From the NCBI RefSeq assembly GCF_026225065.1, contig NZ_JAMFSB010000406.1:1-37397 (forward strand): a stretch of 37,397 nt of DNA. Direction: 5' to 3'. The stretch is from Paraburkholderia sp. Lineage in GTDB: Bacteria; Pseudomonadota; Gammaproteobacteria; Burkholderiales; Burkholderiaceae. Below, piece by piece: positions 7,621 through 15,638 of this stretch. Positions within the stretch are counted from its first letter, which is position 1. Every line of letters starts with the position of its first letter. The translations under genes and the position numbers were made by a program. The notes beneath the pieces were generated by a model. It saw only the letters and a program-made list of their open reading frames with translations, was not told the origin of the DNA and searched no databases.

Positions 7621-8691
7621 TTACTTCGATTGCCACGCGTACCAGCGCTTGGCAATCTCGTCGCGATGATCCGCCCAGTATTTCATGTCCAGATTGATCT
7701 GTCCGGCCTGATGCTGGTCCGGCAAGGTCTTCGCTACGGAGACCGGCATCAGTGCCGCCGCCTTCGTGTTGATCGGCGCGTAGCCGGTATCTTCGGCGAA
7801 CTTCGCCTGCGCTTGCGCACTCGTCGCCGCGGCAAGGTACTTCATCGCTTCGTCCTTGTGCTTCGCGCCCTTCGGCACCACCAGCATGTCGGCGGCAGTC
7901 AGGTTCTGGGTCCACGAGATGCCTACATCCACGCCGGTTTGCGACAGCGCATGCAGACGTCCGTTCCAGAACACGCCGATCGGCGCTTCGCCGGAGGCCA
8001 TCAGTTGCTGCGACTGCGCACCGCCGCTCCACCAGACAATCTGGCTCTTGATCGTATCGAGCTTCTTGAACGCGCGGTCGAGATCGAGCGGATAGAGCTT
8101 GTCCGGTGCCACGCCGTCGGCGAGCAGGGCGACCTCCAGCACACCCGGTGCCGACCATTTGTAGAAGGTCCGCTTGCCAGGAAATTTCTTCGTGTCGAAC
8201 AGATCGACCCACGTCGACGGCGGCGCGCTCTTATACGTGGCCTTGTTATAGCCCAGCACGAACGAATAGTAGAAGCTGCCGACAGCCCCCGGCGACATGA
8301 AGCGCGGATCGAGATCGGCCTTGTTGACGACCGAATAGTCGATCGGGTCCACGAGGCCGTCGCGCAGCGCGGCAAAGGCGAAATCGCCTTCGACGTCGAC
8401 CACGTCCCACTGCACATTGCCGCTATCGACCATGGCCTTCAGCTTGCCGTAGTCGGTCGGGCCATCCATCAGCACCTGGATGCCAGTGGCCTGGGTGAAA
8501 GGCTGGGCCCAGTTCTTTTCCTGTGACGCCTGTGTCGTGCCGCCCCAGCTTGCAAACACAATGGGGGCCGAGGCTGCGAAAGCCGGCGCAGCCGCCACGA
8601 GTGCGGAGAGCGTCAACAGGCTGACGACCGGGCCGGTGATTGCGCGAGTCACACCAGATGTGGGGGTGCGCAAACGAAACAGATGCTTCAT
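7621..8691 (-). CDS. ABC importer periplasmic substrate-binding protein, PotD-like
   Basis: This 356-residue protein has a Sec signal peptide (basic start, hydrophobic stretch LLTLSALVAAAPAFA, likely cut near residue 39-40). A family-1/PotD-type binding fold follows, opening with PIVFASWGGTTQASQEKNW. It shares a diagnostic block (DGVA-DKLYPLD-DRAFKKL, then SGG-QSQQL and WNGR) with the binding protein at 12090-13133, so the two are paralogues. AAGGAG precedes the ATG. Substrates of this class range from polyamines to opines and organic acids; the sequence does not single one out. Confidence 0.93.
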   Translation of the reverse strand: MKHLFRLRTPTSGVTRAITGPVVSLLTLSALVAAAPAFAASAPIVFASWGGTTQASQEKNWAQPFTQATGIQVLMDGPTDYGKLKAMVDSGNVQWDVVDVEGDFAFAALRDGLVDPIDYSVVNKADLDPRFMSPGAVGSFYYSFVLGYNKATYKSAPPSTWVDLFDTKKFPGKRTFYKWSAPGVLEVALLADGVAPDKLYPLDLDRAFKKLDTIKSQIVWWSGGAQSQQLMASGEAPIGVFWNGRLHALSQTGVDVGISWTQNLTAADMLVVPKGAKHKDEAMKYLAAATSAQAQAKFAEDTGYAPINTKAAALMPVSVAKTLPDQHQAGQINLDMKYWADHRDEIAKRWYAWQSK

Positions 8692-8771
8692 GACGACTGC
8701 TCCTTAAGGGCGACAAGCCGGCTTCACTCAACGTTGGCTCGGCAGAAAGACAGGAAAAAGGGTGATAAAGG

Positions 8772-9086
8772 CTATTTCAGCGGCGAGAACGAGGTGGGCT
8801 TCATGATCTTGCTTTCCATGGTCTCGAGCAGCGCCTGGATCTTCGGCGCAAACACCTGCCAGGCGGGATCTTCAGCGAGCCGTTGACGGCGCGCCTCGCG
8901 CTCGTCGAGACTCGGATACGCCCAGATATGCACGATCTGGTTCAGTGGGCCGATTTCCGAAAAGAAGTAGCCGACCAATTCCCCCAGATGATGTTTCTGC
9001 AGCGCGATGCCCTCTTCCTCCACCAGCTTCAGATACGCGGGCACAGCACCCGTCTTGATGCGATAGGTCCGGATTTCGTAGTACAT
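8772..9086 (-). CDS. NIPSNAP-family ferredoxin-like small protein
   Basis: The 104-residue protein starts MYYEIRTYRIKTGAVPAYL and contains IVHIWAYPSLDEREARR, the pattern of bacterial NIPSNAP proteins with a dimeric alpha/beta-barrel (ferredoxin-like) fold. Bacterial members are common beside catabolic monooxygenases and dehydrogenases but mostly lack a known reaction. It starts 8 bp after the aldehyde dehydrogenase stop, so it is almost surely cotranscribed. It may be a small enzyme (isomerase, decarboxylase or monooxygenase-like) or an accessory protein; the sequence does not decide. Confidence 0.87.
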   Translation of the reverse strand: MYYEIRTYRIKTGAVPAYLKLVEEEGIALQKHHLGELVGYFFSEIGPLNQIVHIWAYPSLDEREARRQRLAEDPAWQVFAPKIQALLETMESKIMKPTSFSPLK

Positions 9087-9094
9087 GAATGCCC

Positions 9095-10567
9095 TCAGCG
9101 CATAACGAAGGGATCGGCAATCGGCTCGTCCGAGGTGCGGATCCAGATAGATTTGGTACGTGTGTATTCCAGTACGGCGTCGAGTCCGCCCTCACGGCCC
9201 AGACCGCTCAGTCCGTAGCCGCCGAACGGCACGATCGGCGACACGGCACGGTACGTGTTGACCCAGACAATGCCGGCGCGCAACGCACGTGTCAGACGGT
9301 GGGCGCGGGTCAGGTCGCGTGTGAACACGCCGGACGCGAGACCGTAGCGCGTGTCGTTGGCAAGCGCGACGGCTTGCGCTTCCGTATCGAAGGTCATCAC
9401 GCTCAGCACCGGTCCGAACAGTTCCTGCGCCACGCTCGGCACCTGGGCATCAGGGCAATCGACAATAGTCGGCTGGAAGTAGTAGCCCTCGCCCAGTCCG
9501 GCCGCGCGCTCGCCCCCGGTCAACAGCACCGCGCCGGCCGCGAGACTCGCCTTGAGCACCGACTCGATGTGATCGCGTTGCCTGCGGGTCGCAAGCGGAC
9601 CCATTTCTGTGGCGACGTCCTGCGGATCGCCGATGCGAATCGCGCGTGCCTTCTCGATCAGCCGTTGCAACAGACGCTCGCGCATGCCGCGCTGCACCAG
9701 CAGACGCGAACCGGCCACGCAGCTTTGTCCGGAGGCGGCGAAGATGCCTGCGATGACCGCGTTGCTGACACTCTCGAGGTCGGCGTCATCGAACACCAGC
9801 ACCGGCGATTTGCCGCCCAGTTCGAGTGAGGTCGCCGCGAGGTTCTCAGCGGAATTGCGGACGATGTGGCGCGCCGTTTCCGGACCGCCAGTGAACGCGA
9901 TGCGTGACACCAGCGGATGAGTTGTCAACGCCTGGCCGCAATCGGCGCCAAAGCCGGTCAGGATGTTCACCACACCAGCAGGGAAGCCCGCCTGATGCAC
10001 GAGCCGCGCGAACGCGAGCAAAGGCGCAGGGCCGTCTTCCGAAGCTTTCAGCACGATCGTGCAACCCGCGGCCAGCGCAGGTCCCAGTTTTACCGCGGAG
10101 AGGAACAGTTGCGAATTCCACGGCACGATGCCCGCCACCACGCCCACCGGCTCGCGGCGCAGGAACACTTCCATGTCGGGCTTGTCGACCGGCAGATAGG
10201 CGCCCTGGATCTTGTCGGCCACGCCCGCGTAATAGCGGTAGTACTCGGCGACATAACCAATCTGGCTGCGCGTCTCGCGGATAATCTTGCCGGTGTCGGC
10301 GGTCTCGAGTTCGGCAAGCTGTTGCGCGTTCTCGGCCACCAGATCTGCGAGCCGGTACAGCAGCTTGCCGCGCGCGCTCGCCGTCAGCGCGGCCCAGGCG
10401 GGCTCGCTCAACGCACGATGCGCGGCCTGCACGGCGCGGTCCACGTCCGCCGCGCTAGCCGCCGGCATCTTCGCCCACACGGCGCCGGTCGCCGGGTTCA
10501 CGCTGTCGAAGGTAGTGGTTGCATCCTCGAAGGTGCCGTCGATGTACTGCTGGAACGATTTCAACAT
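9095..10567 (-). CDS. NAD(P)-dependent aldehyde dehydrogenase
   Basis: The 490-residue enzyme has the full aldehyde dehydrogenase set: Asn151 in PWNSQLF, the cofactor-binding FTGGPETAR loop, catalytic Glu249 in LELGGKSP, and nucleophile Cys283 in ASGQSCVAGS. The C-terminal part has the usual ELFGPVLSVMTFD and FGGYGLSGLGREGG stretches. It oxidises an aldehyde to the acid with NAD(P)+. Position between the LLM monooxygenase and the NIPSNAP protein suggests that it oxidises an aldehyde released by flavin-dependent oxidative cleavage. The sequence is closest in style to betaine-aldehyde or 4-hydroxymuconic-semialdehyde dehydrogenases, but substrate cannot be read from it. Confidence 0.94.
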   Translation of the reverse strand: MLKSFQQYIDGTFEDATTTFDSVNPATGAVWAKMPAASAADVDRAVQAAHRALSEPAWAALTASARGKLLYRLADLVAENAQQLAELETADTGKIIRETRSQIGYVAEYYRYYAGVADKIQGAYLPVDKPDMEVFLRREPVGVVAGIVPWNSQLFLSAVKLGPALAAGCTIVLKASEDGPAPLLAFARLVHQAGFPAGVVNILTGFGADCGQALTTHPLVSRIAFTGGPETARHIVRNSAENLAATSLELGGKSPVLVFDDADLESVSNAVIAGIFAASGQSCVAGSRLLVQRGMRERLLQRLIEKARAIRIGDPQDVATEMGPLATRRQRDHIESVLKASLAAGAVLLTGGERAAGLGEGYYFQPTIVDCPDAQVPSVAQELFGPVLSVMTFDTEAQAVALANDTRYGLASGVFTRDLTRAHRLTRALRAGIVWVNTYRAVSPIVPFGGYGLSGLGREGGLDAVLEYTRTKSIWIRTSDEPIADPFVMR

Positions 10568-10609
10568 GTCACCTGCTCCTGGTTCGCTGCGTCGGGTTCC
10601 ACGCGCAGC

Positions 10610-11653
10610 TCAATGCACCTTGAAGGCCGGCATCACATCCGAGATAAACAGTTCGAGCGACTTGCGCTTGCGCTCGAAGCTCATGTTGCTGTCGATCCAG
10701 AAGCTGTATTGATCGAAGCCCATCTCTTCGTACTGCTTCAGACGCCTGACGACATCCTGCGGCTCGCCGATCACGAGGTTCTTGCGAATCAGCTCGGGTT
10801 CGTATTGCGGGAAGCCTGCAATATCGGCCTCAGTGAGGGGCTCGATAAAACCCTGCTCGACCGGCCGCTCGTTTTTGAACCACTTGCTGAAGTAGCAGTA
10901 GAAACGGCTCAGATCGTCGACCGCGGCATCGACTTCCTTCGCGTCTGCGCCGACAAACGTATGCATCAGCATCATGATCTGCGGCCGTGGCACTTCCGGA
11001 TGCGCGTTGCAGGCCGTATTGAAGCGCTCCATCAGACTCACGACTTCGCCATCGCCCGCCGACAGCGACGTCACCTGCACATTGCAGCCGTTCGCCACCG
11101 CGAAGTCATGCGAATTCGGGTCACGCGCAGCGAGCCACAGCGGCGGGACGGGTTGCTGAACCGGGCGCGGCACCGGGGTAGTCGACGGCCACTTCCAGAA
11201 CTCGCCGTCGTGGGCGTAGTTACCCTTGAAGAGCTGGCGCAGCGCCGGCACCAGTTCGCGCATGCGTGCGCCGGCGCCAAACGCATCGAGGCCCGGCAGC
11301 AGCCGCTCGTATTCGAACGAATAAGCGCCGCGAGCAATGCCGAGGTCGAGACGGCCGTTGCTCGCGACATCGACCATGCCGGCTTCTCCGGCGAGGCGAA
11401 TCGGATGCCAGAATGGCGCGATGACGGTTCCCGTACCAAGGCGGATGCGCTCGGTACGGGCAGCCAGATAGGCAAGGTTGATAAAGGGATTGGGGGCGAT
11501 CGTAAATTCCATCGCATGGTGTTCGCCCACCCACGCGGTTTCGAAACCGCCGCGCTCCGCCATCTGAACCAGTTCGGTCAATTCATCGAAGAGCTGCCGA
11601 TGCGGCGTGCTCGCCTCGTACCGCTCCATGTGAACAAACAACGAGAATTTCAT
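10610..11653 (-). CDS. LLM-class (luciferase-like) flavin-dependent monooxygenase
   Basis: This 347-residue protein has the luciferase-like TIM-barrel pattern. It opens MKFSLFVHME, has AWVGEHHAMEF near 40-50, RTERIRLGTGTVIAPFWHPIRLAGE near 66-90, and ASNGRLDLGIARGAY. LLM enzymes use reduced FMN supplied by a separate reductase to oxygenate aldehydes, amines, amides or sulfonates. The reductase at 1278-2210 is the only candidate partner in the window and lies in the co-regulated unit. It is the first gene of the seven-gene minus-strand unit, about 105-130 bp downstream of paired operator candidates. Confidence 0.93.
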   Translation of the reverse strand: MKFSLFVHMERYEASTPHRQLFDELTELVQMAERGGFETAWVGEHHAMEFTIAPNPFINLAYLAARTERIRLGTGTVIAPFWHPIRLAGEAGMVDVASNGRLDLGIARGAYSFEYERLLPGLDAFGAGARMRELVPALRQLFKGNYAHDGEFWKWPSTTPVPRPVQQPVPPLWLAARDPNSHDFAVANGCNVQVTSLSAGDGEVVSLMERFNTACNAHPEVPRPQIMMLMHTFVGADAKEVDAAVDDLSRFYCYFSKWFKNERPVEQGFIEPLTEADIAGFPQYEPELIRKNLVIGEPQDVVRRLKQYEEMGFDQYSFWIDSNMSFERKRKSLELFISDVMPAFKVH

Positions 11654-11756
11654 GATCGACCTACTCCCAGAAGAACATCAGGTGTGTCATGTGGACGCCC
11701 GCGGCGATCGGAGCGCGTCCACTGTGAGTCGACCGCGATAGCGCTGCGGATGGTAT

Positions 11757-11769
11757 TACGGTATTCCAA
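11757..11769. promoter_or_regulatory. GntR operator candidate, weaker copy
   Basis: ACGGTATTCCA shares the GGTATTCC core with the elements at 3724 and 11801. It lies about 44 bp from the centre of the stronger dyad, four helical turns, on the side nearer the monooxygenase gene. Confidence 0.45.
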
Positions 11770-11784
11770 CCAAATCACCGACGC

Positions 11785-11826
11785 AAGCGATTCAATATTA
11801 TGGTATTCCATAATATTGAATCGCTT
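11785..11826. promoter_or_regulatory. Perfect 19-bp inverted repeat enclosing the GntR operator core
   Basis: The arms AAGCGATTCAATATTATGG (11785-11803) and its exact reverse complement (11808-11826) flank the spacer TATT. The central 14 bp are identical to the element at 3724-3737. It is AT-rich, lies between divergent genes and has no U-tract, so an operator is a better reading than a terminator. Confidence 0.65.
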
Positions 11827-12089
11827 CGGGGCAGGCAGAAAAGGCTTTCCCTGAATCTGCGCATCGCTCTTCCAGCCATGACGTAGCGTTATGCCCGCTC
11901 TAACAATTCAGGAATTGCGAGCGGGAAAATGGTCCCCTACATTTTGACCACGACGTTTCCGGCGCAATGTGCCTCGCATGCCCCTCGTGCCGCCGATACG
12001 CTTCGCAAATAGCGGCCTGCACCCCTAAGTGGCATGACATGCGGACACGGGCCTCGCTAACGAACCCTCCAACCTTGGGGATAACCGCC

Positions 12090-13133
12090 GTGAAAATGAT
12101 GAAGCCGGGTTGCATCACCGTTCTGTCGCTCGCCATCACGCTGCTGAGTACACCTGTGCTGGCCGCGAGCGGCCGGATCACCTTCGTCTCGCAAGGCGGC
12201 GTCTACCAGGAAGCGCAGACCAAGGCCATCCTCGATCCGGCCGCCAAGCTGCTCGACATCACCGTCAATCAGGACAGCGTGCCCGACGCGTACCCGGCCA
12301 TCAAGGCGCAAGCGGCGGCCGGCAAGCCGATCTGGGACGTGGTGGATACTCCCGCGTCGAACTGCCTGCGCGGCGGCAAGGAAGGGCTGATCGAAAAGCT
12401 CGACTTTTCGAAGATCCCGAACGCCGCGTCGATACCGGAGAAATACCGCACGCCCTACTCCGCGGCCTACGAGTTTTACTCGACGGTGATCGCATACAAC
12501 AAGAAGTCGCTCAAGAAAGTCCCGCAAAGCTGGGCCGACTTCTGGAACGTCAAGGACTTTCCGGGCACGCGTGCCCTGCGCAACGATCCGCAAGGCACGC
12601 TTGAGGCTGCGCTACTCGCGGACGGCGTGGCGCGCGACAAGCTCTATCCGCTCGACGTGGATCGCGCCTTCAAGAAGCTGCAGCAAATCAAGCCGGACAT
12701 CACGGTCTGGTGGACCTCGGGCGGCCAATCGGCGCAGTTGCTGCATGACGGCGAAGTCGACATGGAAATGATCTGGAATGGCCGCGCCAGTGCCGTGCGC
12801 AAAGACAACCCCGATGTCGACTTCACCTTCAACGATGGCCTGCTGCAGAACACGCAACTGTGCATCGTGAAGAACGCGCCGAACATGGCGACCGCGGTGA
12901 AATTCCTCAACGCGGCGTTCTCGCCCGATCTGCAGGCCAATCTGCCGCTTTATATCGACTACGGCCCGGGCAATCCGGCTGCCTTCAAGACCGGCAAGAT
13001 CACCGCGCAACGCGCTAGCGAGTTGCCGAGCTCGCCCGCCAACGCGGCGAAACAGGCCCTGCTCTCCGAAGAATGGTGGGCCTCCGATGCCGGTATCGCC
13101 GCTCGTGCTCGCTGGCTCAAGTTCATGCAGTAG
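12090..13133 (+). CDS. ABC importer periplasmic substrate-binding protein (second system)
   Basis: From a GTG at 12090 with GGGG ten bases upstream the product is 347 residues; an ATG at 12096 is an alternative. A Sec signal peptide (ITVLSLAITLLSTPVLAAS) precedes a PotD/family-1 binding fold. It shares the LYPLD-DRAFKKL and WNGR blocks with the protein at 7621-8691 but differs in the ligand region (for example NPDVDFTFNDGLLQNTQ). No permease or ATPase follows on its strand. The likely partners are the converging minus-strand permeases at 14847-16540 and ATPase at 18685-19767, which lack a binding protein of their own. It is cotranscribed with the GMC gene. Confidence 0.92.
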   Translation: MKMMKPGCITVLSLAITLLSTPVLAASGRITFVSQGGVYQEAQTKAILDPAAKLLDITVNQDSVPDAYPAIKAQAAAGKPIWDVVDTPASNCLRGGKEGLIEKLDFSKIPNAASIPEKYRTPYSAAYEFYSTVIAYNKKSLKKVPQSWADFWNVKDFPGTRALRNDPQGTLEAALLADGVARDKLYPLDVDRAFKKLQQIKPDITVWWTSGGQSAQLLHDGEVDMEMIWNGRASAVRKDNPDVDFTFNDGLLQNTQLCIVKNAPNMATAVKFLNAAFSPDLQANLPLYIDYGPGNPAAFKTGKITAQRASELPSSPANAAKQALLSEEWWASDAGIAARARWLKFMQ

Positions 13134-13147
13134 CCGCAACGCGCCAC

Positions 13148-14926
13148 GTGATCGACTATCTGATTCTGGGTGGAGGCTCGGCGGGCTGCGTGCTCGCCGC
13201 GCGTCTTTCGGAAGATCCGGAGAAGACCGTGTGCCTCATCGAGGCCGGCCGGGACATCTCGCAGGCGAACATGCCGGATGCGATCCGCAGCCGCTATCCA
13301 GGCCGTGCGTATCTCGACCTCAGCAATATCTGGCAACGGCTTACTGCGGTGATGTCTACACGGCTTACCTCTGCCGGGAATGAGGCCGGCGCGAGTACTG
13401 ACACATCCCGGCGCTACGAGCAGGCGCGCCTGTTAGGCGGTGGTTCGGCCATCAATGCGCTGATGGCCAATCGCGGCGCCCCCGCCGACTACGATGAATG
13501 GGAAGCGCTCGGTGCGCACGGCTGGAACTGGCAAACCTGCCTGCCGTATTTCCGCAAGCTTGAAACGGACTGTGATTTCGACGGCGAACTGCATGGCCAG
13601 CAAGGTCCTGTGCGCATCCAGCGTACGGAATGGGCTCGCGTGTCGCCGTTCGTGCGAGCTGTGCTAGGCGCGCTCGAACAGCTCGGCCATCCGCGGCGCG
13701 CGGATCAGAATGGCCCGTGGCAAGACGGGACCTATGTCGGCTCGATAGCAGTGGGCGAGACCGGTGAACGCATTCCGACCTCAGTCTGCTATCTGAGCGA
13801 CGCAGTCCGGAAACGGCCGAATCTAACGATCCGCACTCACCTCCTCGCCGAGCGCATCCACTTCGAAGGCTCGCGCGCGACAGGTGCGCGATTGCGGCAC
13901 GAAGATGGTTCGACAGAAGATCTCAACGCGAAGGAAACCATCGTTTGCTCGGGAGCGATTCATAGTCCCGCGCTGCTGCTACGCAGCGGCATCGGCCCAG
14001 CCACCGACCTTACCGCACTCGGCATTCCCCTCGTAGCCGATTTACCCGGGGTAGGCCGCAATCTGATGGAGCATCCTTCGATCGCCGTTTCCGCCTGGCT
14101 GCCGCGCGCCGGCCGCACGTCGTATCCGCAAGAGCATCACGAGCAGGCCATCGTACGCTTCTCCTCACGCTTGCCGGACACCGTAGCCGGGGACATGCAC
14201 GGTGCGATCCTGTCGCGCTCCGGCTGGCATTCGATCGGATACCGGCTCGGCACGATATTTTTCTGGGTAAACAAATCGTACTCGCGTGGCCAGCTAAAAC
14301 TGGTCTCAGCGGATCCGCGCGACGAACCGTCGGTCGAGTTCAACATGCTGTCCGATCCGCGCGACCTCGAGCGCCTGAAACTCGCCATGCGCATGGGGGC
14401 TACCACCCTCGCATGGAATTCAATGGCAGGGATACGCGACACGATCTTTCCGTCGAGCTATTCGCCGCGTGTCGCGAAGGTCGCAATGCCCGGCAAGTTC
14501 AACGCACTGCAGCGTGGCGCGCTCAGCGCACTGCTCGATGTCGCCGGGCCGCTGCGTGGCTGGCTGATTCGCCGACTGATTACCCAGGGCGTCACGATCG
14601 AAAGCCTGCTCGCCGACGATGCAGCACTAACCCGATTTGTCACGCGCTCAGCAGGCTGCACGTGGCACCCGTCCGGCACTTGCCGGATGGGCTCGACCAA
14701 CGACCCTCAAGCGGTGACCGACGCGAGCGGCTCCGTGCGGAACGTCGAAGGTTTGCGCGTGTGCGATGCCTCGTTGATGCCGTCGATCCCCTGCGCCAAC
14801 ACGAATATCCCGACCATCATGATCGCCGAGCGCATCGCCGATATGATCAGGCTCGCGCAGCCGGCCTGCGAGTTACCACAATCGTCACAATCAGACATAA
14901 GGTCAGCGCAGTCAGCAAGGTACTGA
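13148..14926 (+). CDS. GMC-family FAD-dependent oxidoreductase
   Basis: The 592-residue enzyme resembles choline/alcohol dehydrogenases of the GMC family. It has the FAD dinucleotide motif GGGSAG near its start with the ADP-ribose acid in CLIEAG, the LLGGGSAIN motif, the second GMC signature around SGAIHSPALLLRSGIGP, and the catalytic His in CTWHPSGTCRMG with a final IPCANTNIPTIMIAERIAD. GTG at 13148 is the best start because the Rossmann strand begins two codons later; it lacks a clear ribosome-binding site but follows the binding-protein stop by 14 bp, so coupling is likely. A tail of about 26 residues after the family end runs into the convergent permease gene. Confidence 0.92.
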   Translation: MIDYLILGGGSAGCVLAARLSEDPEKTVCLIEAGRDISQANMPDAIRSRYPGRAYLDLSNIWQRLTAVMSTRLTSAGNEAGASTDTSRRYEQARLLGGGSAINALMANRGAPADYDEWEALGAHGWNWQTCLPYFRKLETDCDFDGELHGQQGPVRIQRTEWARVSPFVRAVLGALEQLGHPRRADQNGPWQDGTYVGSIAVGETGERIPTSVCYLSDAVRKRPNLTIRTHLLAERIHFEGSRATGARLRHEDGSTEDLNAKETIVCSGAIHSPALLLRSGIGPATDLTALGIPLVADLPGVGRNLMEHPSIAVSAWLPRAGRTSYPQEHHEQAIVRFSSRLPDTVAGDMHGAILSRSGWHSIGYRLGTIFFWVNKSYSRGQLKLVSADPRDEPSVEFNMLSDPRDLERLKLAMRMGATTLAWNSMAGIRDTIFPSSYSPRVAKVAMPGKFNALQRGALSALLDVAGPLRGWLIRRLITQGVTIESLLADDAALTRFVTRSAGCTWHPSGTCRMGSTNDPQAVTDASGSVRNVEGLRVCDASLMPSIPCANTNIPTIMIAERIADMIRLAQPACELPQSSQSDIRSAQSARY

Positions 14927-15638
14927 TCGCCGCAATCGTCGGATCGATTTCATCGCGCAACGCGACAAACATCCGCCGCGTGAGCGTCTGTTTATCGCCA
15001 CCGGAAACAAACAGCGCCACCACGGTCTCATCCAGCGCCTGAATGAACACGAACACCGCGGCCGAAATCACACTCGATCGGATTTGCGGCAGCGTCACCG
15101 TCATAAAGCTGCGCAAGCGGTTCATGCCGAGACTGCGGGCAACCATCTCCTGGGTCTGATCGAAGGTCCGCAGATCCGCGCTCACGGAAATCAGCACATA
15201 CGGCAGACCGAGCATCGTATCGGCGAGAATCAACCCGGTCATGCTGTTGACGAGGCCGGTGCGCGCATACACGAAGAACACCCCAACCGCGACGATGATG
15301 ATCGGCACCATCAATGGCAGCATGAGTACGAGACGCACATAGCGCATGCTCCAGTGGGTGCCGTTCTGGATCCCATACGCCGCCGCGACGCCAAGCGGCG
15401 TCGCGATCAGCGCCGCGGACACGGAAGCTGTCAACGTGGTGCGCGCGGCAGCCATCCATGTCGGACTGCCGACGAATGCTTCGTACCAGCGCAGCGAATA
15501 AGCCGGCGGCGGGAAGGTCATAAAACGCGTGTCGGAAAACGACAGCGGCACGACGATCAGGACCGGCACGATCAGAAACAGCAGGATCAGCACAACCACA
15601 GCGCCTAAAACAAGCTTGCCGGATGCGGATCTTTTCAT
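14847..15638 (-). CDS. ABC importer permease, PotC-like (second system)
   Basis: This 263-residue inner-membrane permease starts MKRSASGK at 15638, where ATGA overlaps the stop of the partner permease. The in-frame ATG at 15743 would add 35 residues lying inside the partner gene and is rejected. About six membrane helices are visible, with an EAA-like loop (TQEMVARSLGMNRLRSFMTVTLPQIR). The last 80 bp overlap the 3' end of the convergent GMC gene, where both frames are used. The carboxy-terminal RRPAARA is cytosolic. Confidence 0.9.
   Translation of the reverse strand: MKRSASGKLVLGAVVVLILLFLIVPVLIVVPLSFSDTRFMTFPPPAYSLRWYEAFVGSPTWMAAARTTLTASVSAALIATPLGVAAAYGIQNGTHWSMRYVRLVLMLPLMVPIIIVAVGVFFVYARTGLVNSMTGLILADTMLGLPYVLISVSADLRTFDQTQEMVARSLGMNRLRSFMTVTLPQIRSSVISAAVFVFIQALDETVVALFVSGGDKQTLTRRMFVALRDEIDPTIAAISTLLTALTLCLIVTIVVTRRPAARA

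Larger units (their letters stand above)
11654..12089. other. Divergent promoter region between LLM monooxygenase and SBP genes
   Basis: This 436-bp gap separates the minus-strand monooxygenase unit from the plus-strand binding-protein unit. Its 11750-11826 part is AT-rich and holds two operator-like elements. From 11827 to 12089 I see no convincing gene; short frames lack ribosome-binding sites. Confidence 0.6.

Noticed and set aside
11785..11826. Long inverted repeat as an intrinsic terminator
   Set aside because: It lies between divergent genes, is AT-rich in the arms, lacks a U-tract and holds the operator core.
9917..11854. Plus-strand open frame of 645 codons opposite the aldehyde dehydrogenase and monooxygenase genes
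   Set aside because: High GC makes long open frames on the opposite strand common. The composition is Arg/His-rich and has no family resemblance, whereas both minus-strand genes show full catalytic motifs.
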